A stretch of DNA of 24,609 nucleotides from the NCBI GenBank assembly GCA_002413795.1, contig DHXS01000021.1, positions 14,775 through 39,383 on the forward strand, written 5' to 3'. Each line of letters starts with the position of its first letter. Position 1 is the stretch's first letter. Under the pieces are notes generated by a model, which did not search any database, was not told the origin of the DNA, and saw nothing but the letters and a program-made list of their open reading frames with translations. Source of the stretch: Candidatus Saccharibacteria bacterium UBA5150 (GTDB lineage: Bacteria > Patescibacteriota > Saccharimonadia > Saccharimonadales > UBA4665). Made by a program: the position numbers and the translations under genes. This document shows, piece after piece, positions 20,871-24,609 of the stretch.

Positions 20871-21571
20871 ATAGTCTCGTAGTTGGGGAATTCGTCGGAA
20901 ACGATTTGATTCCTTTTAAGGCCGGCTTTTAACAGATCCTTGGCCAGCGCCTGGACCATCGGCTCGGGGCCGGAGACGTACACCAGGGTGTCTTCGGTCG
21001 GCTTTTCCAGGCCGATGATCAGTTCGGCGCTGAGCCGGCCGCGTTCGCCGCCCCAGGCCGGCGAAGGAGCGCTGACGATTATGGTGGGCTGGACCCCGGA
21101 TCGCTTAAAAGTTTCCAGGAAAACGATCTCATCTTCGTTATTAACACCGTACAGCAATCTGATCGGCCGCTCTTCTTTGGTGTCGGCCAGCCACTCCAGC
21201 ATGCTGTGGAAAGGCGTGATCCCAATGCCGCCGGCCACGAACACCAGCGGTGTCTGGATTAGCTGGGGCAGGACAAAATCGCCCATCGGGTCGCTCATGG
21301 CCAACTCGTGGCCGGGCTCCATCTTGAAGAGGGCTTTTTTGAACGAACTGCTTTTTTTGCCGGCAAACTTGGTGGTGACAGTCACGTACTCGCCGTTAGG
21401 CGGCGAGGAAATGGTGAACCAACGCTTGATGCCCCGGTCATCGGGGCGAAGATGCGGCAGGGTCCACTCGGCATATTGGCCGGCCGTGAAGCGCACCGGC
21501 CGCTCCGGCCTAAAGAAGAAAGTCCGGATATTGGCGGCGTCGTCACGGCTATGGTCAAAAACAACTCTCAT
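20867..21571 (-). CDS. FNR-family flavoprotein oxidoreductase
   Basis: The 234-residue protein has the ferredoxin-NADP+ reductase fold. An N-terminal FAD-binding barrel shows FTAGQYAEWTL and RWFTISSPP (the RxYS-type flavin motif). The NAD(P) domain shows VFVAGGIGITPFHSML (about 129-144), LLYGVNNEDEIVF and VYVSGPEPMV. The final YETI replaces the usual aromatic C-terminus. It has no iron-sulfur domain, so the electron partner is separate and unknown. It could be a ferredoxin or flavodoxin reductase, or part of a small dehydrogenase. Its convergent position next to trxB suggests shared redox metabolism, but the two are not co-transcribed. Confidence 0.88.
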   Translation of the reverse strand: MRVVFDHSRDDAANIRTFFFRPERPVRFTAGQYAEWTLPHLRPDDRGIKRWFTISSPPNGEYVTVTTKFAGKKSSSFKKALFKMEPGHELAMSDPMGDFVLPQLIQTPLVFVAGGIGITPFHSMLEWLADTKEERPIRLLYGVNNEDEIVFLETFKRSGVQPTIIVSAPSPAWGGERGRLSAELIIGLEKPTEDTLVYVSGPEPMVQALAKDLLKAGLKRNQIVSDEFPNYETI

Positions 21572-21573
21572 AC

Positions 21574-21596
21574 CCTGTATTATAACAGCCTACAGG
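21574..21596 (-). promoter_or_regulatory. -10 region of the FNR-like gene with a flanking inverted repeat
   Basis: Minus strand TATAAT (21584-21579) ends 7 nt before ATG 21571. A 6-bp inverted repeat, CCTGTA (21574-21579) and TACAGG (21591-21596), brackets the -10. No strong -35 is seen; it would lie in the end of the next gene. Confidence 0.5.
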
Positions 21597-21598
21597 GG

Positions 21599-22267
21599 TT
21601 ATTTTTCGAAGCGGTCGGGGTAGTCGGTAACCAAGCCGTAAAGGCCGTGGCGGGCCCAGCGCCGGGCTTTTTTGGGGTCGTTGAGCGTGTAGGCCATCAG
21701 TTTATAGCTGTGCCGGCTCATCTGGCGGATAAAGCCCCACCACAGCCATTTTTGGTTCATACACAGCAGTTTGGTATTGAGTTGCCGGGCCCGGCGAGTG
21801 GCCCGTACTCCTGACCATTTTTCGAGCACCACTTTGTCGATTTGCGGCAGTTTGGCGTGCAATTCCAGCAAGATCGGCTGACTGAACGAGGCCAGCACCA
21901 GGTCTTTTGGCGCCAAACCGTTTATTATAGATTTTTCTATAATTTTCGTAATTGGCCCAGAAGGCACATCGGGTTTTGCTTCCACGTACAGGGGTACCTT
22001 GCCGACAAATTCGGCCAGAATTTCTTCAAAAGTCGCCAAATCCTTCTTGTGATCTTTCAGTTCGGCGTAAGTGCAATCGGCAATCAAATGCCGGTCGCCG
22101 TTAGGGTCGGTCAACTCCGGATCATGGTGCAGGACCACCACGCCGTCCCCAGTGACACGCAGGTCTAGTTCCAGCATATCGGCGTGGTGTTCCAGGCCTT
22201 TTCGCAGGGCGGCAATGGTGTTTTCGGGCGCCAGGCCGGCAGCGCCGCGGTGACCGATGATCTTCAT
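21599..22267 (-). CDS. Glycerophosphodiester phosphodiesterase
   Basis: The 222-residue GDPD-family enzyme hydrolyses glycerophosphodiesters to glycerol-3-phosphate and an alcohol. Motifs are HRGAAGLAPENT at the N-terminus (His6, Arg7, Glu15, Asn16), ELDLR and LHHDPELTD (the metal and catalytic-His blocks), VPLYVEAKP, LASFSQ and TLNDPKKARRW near the end. There is no signal peptide, so it probably works in the cytoplasm on phospholipid breakdown products. I chose ATG 22267; the alternative GTG 22273 lies closer to the -10 TACACT (22281-22276), which ends 8 nt before the ATG. It is divergent from ppa. Confidence 0.92.
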   Translation of the reverse strand: MKIIGHRGAAGLAPENTIAALRKGLEHHADMLELDLRVTGDGVVVLHHDPELTDPNGDRHLIADCTYAELKDHKKDLATFEEILAEFVGKVPLYVEAKPDVPSGPITKIIEKSIINGLAPKDLVLASFSQPILLELHAKLPQIDKVVLEKWSGVRATRRARQLNTKLLCMNQKWLWWGFIRQMSRHSYKLMAYTLNDPKKARRWARHGLYGLVTDYPDRFEK

Positions 22268-22275
22268 GTTCACTT

Positions 22276-22285
22276 AGTGTACAAT
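22276..22285. promoter_or_regulatory. Overlapping divergent -10 elements of the GDPD gene and ppa
   Basis: Minus strand TACACT (22281-22276) and plus strand TACAAT (22280-22285) overlap by 2 bp. The minus transcript would be leaderless; the plus transcript would have a leader of about 18 nt containing the ppa Shine-Dalgarno sequence. The -35 elements are weak. Confidence 0.5.
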
Positions 22286-22310
22286 ATTCATAAACAATAA
22301 GGAGTAAGCA

Positions 22311-22841
22311 GTGCCTGATTTTAACAAAGTATTAGAAACCGGCGATTACCAGAACGGCGTCGTTAACACCGTGGTCGAGATTCCGGAAGGCTCAATCTTG
22401 AAGATCGAATGGGACCGTAAGCGGGCCGCTTTTATGCTGGACCGGGTTGAGCCGGGCATTTACAAGAAGCCATGCAGTTACGGCTTTATTCCTCAAACTT
22501 TGGACGAAGACGGCGACGAGCTCGACACCCTGATCGTCTGCGATGAACCTCTGCCGACCGGTATCTGGCTGGAAGCCAAAATCATCGGTATTATGAACTT
22601 TGAAGACGATGGCGAGGCTGACCATAAGGTAGTGGTTGTGCCGGCCGATGACCGCAACAGCGGCGACCGCATCAACAGCCTAGCCGACCTGGGAGAGCGT
22701 TGGCAGCAGCAGGTAGCCGAGCACTTTACTCATTACAAAGACCTCAAGAAGCCCGGCTCAACCAAAGTCCTCGGCTGGGGCGAGGCCGCCGAGGCCAAGA
22801 CGGTCATCGGCCAGTGCATCGAACGCTACAAAAAGCAGTAA
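22311..22841 (+). CDS. ppa: Inorganic pyrophosphatase (family I)
   Basis: The cytoplasmic enzyme hydrolyses PPi to drive biosynthetic reactions. The 176 residues show the family I signature DGDELDTLIV, along with VVEIPEGSILKIEWD near the N-terminus and a central KVVVVPADD. GTG is the start codon, with AAGGAG (22299-22304) 6 nt upstream, the best ribosome-binding site in the window. Length matches the family. The stop overlaps the Nudix start as TAATG, so the two are translationally coupled. Confidence 0.96.
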   Translation: MPDFNKVLETGDYQNGVVNTVVEIPEGSILKIEWDRKRAAFMLDRVEPGIYKKPCSYGFIPQTLDEDGDELDTLIVCDEPLPTGIWLEAKIIGIMNFEDDGEADHKVVVVPADDRNSGDRINSLADLGERWQQQVAEHFTHYKDLKKPGSTKVLGWGEAAEAKTVIGQCIERYKKQ

Positions 22842-23431
22842 TGAAAAAGGTTATTCCCGAAGACAGCGTATTGCTCCCGGACGCGGCCGAGCTGAAGTTT
22901 AAGGGTATGCTCTTTGATGTTTACCAGTGGCCCCAAAAGCTGTTCGACGGCAGTGAGCAGACTTTCGAGATGCTCAAGCGCACCGACACCGTGCAGGCTT
23001 TCTGCGTAGTGGATGATAAAATCATGATCCTGGAGGATGAGCAGCCGCACCTCGGTTCCCGCCTCAGCCTGCCGGGCGGCCGCATCGATGATACCGACGC
23101 CGACGCCCTGGCGGCCGCTCAGCGTGAGATAAAAGAAGAGACCGGCTATGAATTTAAAAACTGGCGTCTGGTGCGGGTGTGGCAACCCTACCGCAAAATC
23201 GAATGGTTTATCAATGTTTTCATGGCTTGGGATGCAGTCGCCCAGCAGGCGCCCAAGCTTGATCCCGGCGAGAAAATCACTCCCTCCGAAATGTCTTTTG
23301 AGGAGCTCAAAAAGCTTGCCTCTAAGCGCGAAGGCTACCTGGGCGATGCCTGGCCGGTCTTGGAGCCCTTGGGCAGCCTGGCGGATTTGCTGGGCTTACC
23401 CGGGTTTAAGGGTCAAGAAACCGACCGCTAA
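22841..23431 (+). CDS. Nudix hydrolase
   Basis: The 196-residue protein has a Nudix box, GGRIDDTDADALAAAQ followed by REIKEETGY. Compared with the G-x5-E-x7-REUxEExGU rule it has Asp in place of the first Glu and one extra residue before REI. The metal-binding REIKEE core is intact. A flanking SLPGGRID turn and WFINVFMAW strand fit the fold. The substrate (ADP-ribose, modified dNTP or other) is not determinable. I chose ATG 22841, which overlaps the ppa stop; the open frame extends further upstream only through the antisense-free interior of ppa. Coupling to ppa makes sense because many Nudix reactions release pyrophosphate. Confidence 0.9.
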   Translation: MKKVIPEDSVLLPDAAELKFKGMLFDVYQWPQKLFDGSEQTFEMLKRTDTVQAFCVVDDKIMILEDEQPHLGSRLSLPGGRIDDTDADALAAAQREIKEETGYEFKNWRLVRVWQPYRKIEWFINVFMAWDAVAQQAPKLDPGEKITPSEMSFEELKKLASKREGYLGDAWPVLEPLGSLADLLGLPGFKGQETDR

Positions 23432-23438
23432 GCACCTC

Positions 23439-23465
23439 AAGCCTGGCGGCTTACACCTTCTTTTT
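23439..23465 (+). terminator. Weak Rho-independent terminator after the Nudix gene
   Basis: A 5-bp stem AAGCC/GGCTT (23439-23452) with a TGGC loop is followed after 8 nt by TTCTTTTT. The stem is short and the T run distant, so termination may be partial. Confidence 0.4.
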
Positions 23466-23481
23466 GGCTCATTTAAGTTTG

Positions 23482-23497
23482 TAACAAAATTTTGTTA
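23482..23497. promoter_or_regulatory. Operator-like 16-bp perfect palindrome upstream of gap (site 1)
   Basis: TAACAAAATTTTGTTA is a perfect 16-bp palindrome of the form TAACA-N6-TGTTA. It overlaps the -35 position of a possible upstream promoter with -10 TAAAAT at 23519-23524. A second related site lies 51 bp downstream. Confidence 0.6.
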
Positions 23498-23532
23498 ATC
23501 ATGAATTTCCTAAGGTGTTAAAATTAGCCGAA

Positions 23533-23548
23533 TAACAAAAAAATGTTA
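23533..23548. promoter_or_regulatory. Operator-like palindrome upstream of gap (site 2)
   Basis: TAACAAAAAAATGTTA has the same TAACA-N6-TGTTA arms as site 1. Reverse-complemented with flanks, it shares TTTGTAACA...TTTTGTTA.TC with site 1. The two centres are 51 bp apart, close to five helical turns. Confidence 0.6.
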
Positions 23549-23588
23549 CAAAGTTAAAATATAGAAAAAACACGTGCGGATGTTGCTG

Positions 23589-23617
23589 TTTCAAATTCTA
23601 AGCATAAACGTTAAAAT
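23589..23617 (+). promoter_or_regulatory. Proximal promoter of gap
   Basis: TTTCAA (23589-23594), 17 bp and TAAAAT (23612-23617). The same TTAAAAT heptamer occurs at 23518, 23554 and 23611, which suggests up to three start sites in the 212-nt gap 23432-23643. The leader carries the AAGGA ribosome-binding site at 23630-23634. Confidence 0.5.
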
Positions 23618-23643
23618 ATAACCATCAATAAGGATCCTCACAT

Positions 23644-24609
<966 letters not shown>

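Noticed and set aside
22700..22840. Longer Nudix frame starting inside ppa
   Set aside because: The upstream part is an alternative frame of ppa with no Nudix similarity; ATG 22841 gives the TAATG coupling seen in operons.
23571..23576. CACGTG palindrome upstream of gap
   Set aside because: It is a single 6-bp palindrome, not repeated and not positioned relative to a promoter element; chance is the simpler explanation.

Overview
This 24.6 kb window is a densely packed bacterial chromosome segment that most resembles a member of the Patescibacteria (CPR), with Candidatus Saccharibacteria as my best guess. The reasons are the very short intergenic gaps, the small lineage-restricted proteins between housekeeping genes, an IMP dehydrogenase without CBS domains, the DUF5674 family, and a thioredoxin-reductase/glutaredoxin-like pair. 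TGA, TAG and TAA all act as stops, so the standard bacterial code applies and not the TGA=Gly code of Gracilibacteria/Absconditabacteria. The taxonomic call is an inference from protein resemblance; no 16S or tRNA gene is present. I saw no rRNA, tRNA, CRISPR array or insertion sequence.

Layout. 1-381: 3' end of a tail-anchored, low-complexity protein. 463-2127: tgt (queuosine exchange) and an orphan PemK/MazF-like toxin. 2126-4702: an accessory stretch with a two-gene minus-strand operon of unknown function, the first of two tandem paralogous unknown proteins, and two candidate small RNAs, each with its own promoter and terminator. 4709-8237: the second paralog, a CorC/HlyC-type membrane CBS protein, an alpha/beta hydrolase and a DUF475 (TerC-like) membrane protein. 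8414-10476: a ZIP metal transporter, an L,D-transpeptidase and a small membrane protein. 10538-13430: rmuC, an MGH1-like glycoside hydrolase and yajQ. 13471-17817: the pheS...pheT operon, interrupted by a two-gene DUF5674 cassette bounded by an exact 18-bp direct repeat, followed by a 50-residue zinc-ribbon gene. 17857-19541: guaB and an FKBP isomerase. 19649-21571: a glutaredoxin-like/thioredoxin reductase pair and a convergent FNR-type flavoprotein. 21599-23431: a glycerophosphodiesterase, inorganic pyrophosphatase and a Nudix hydrolase. 23644-end: GAPDH, cut by the window edge.

Expression architecture. Fourteen gene starts have a sigma70-like -10 hexamer ending 5-8 nt before the start codon, which predicts leaderless mRNAs. 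This also moves several starts away from the longest open frame. Genes inside operons, and a few probably highly expressed genes (grx, ppa, gap), instead have Shine-Dalgarno sequences. Divergent neighbours share overlapping -10 elements, and convergent neighbours often overlap at their stop codons with no terminator. Genes within operons overlap by ATGA or TAATG.

The most unusual items are the repeat-bounded cassette in the pheS-pheT operon, the candidate small RNAs at 2127-2173 (minus) and 4593-4677 (plus), the paired operator-like palindromes upstream of gap, and the pervasive leaderless promoter geometry.
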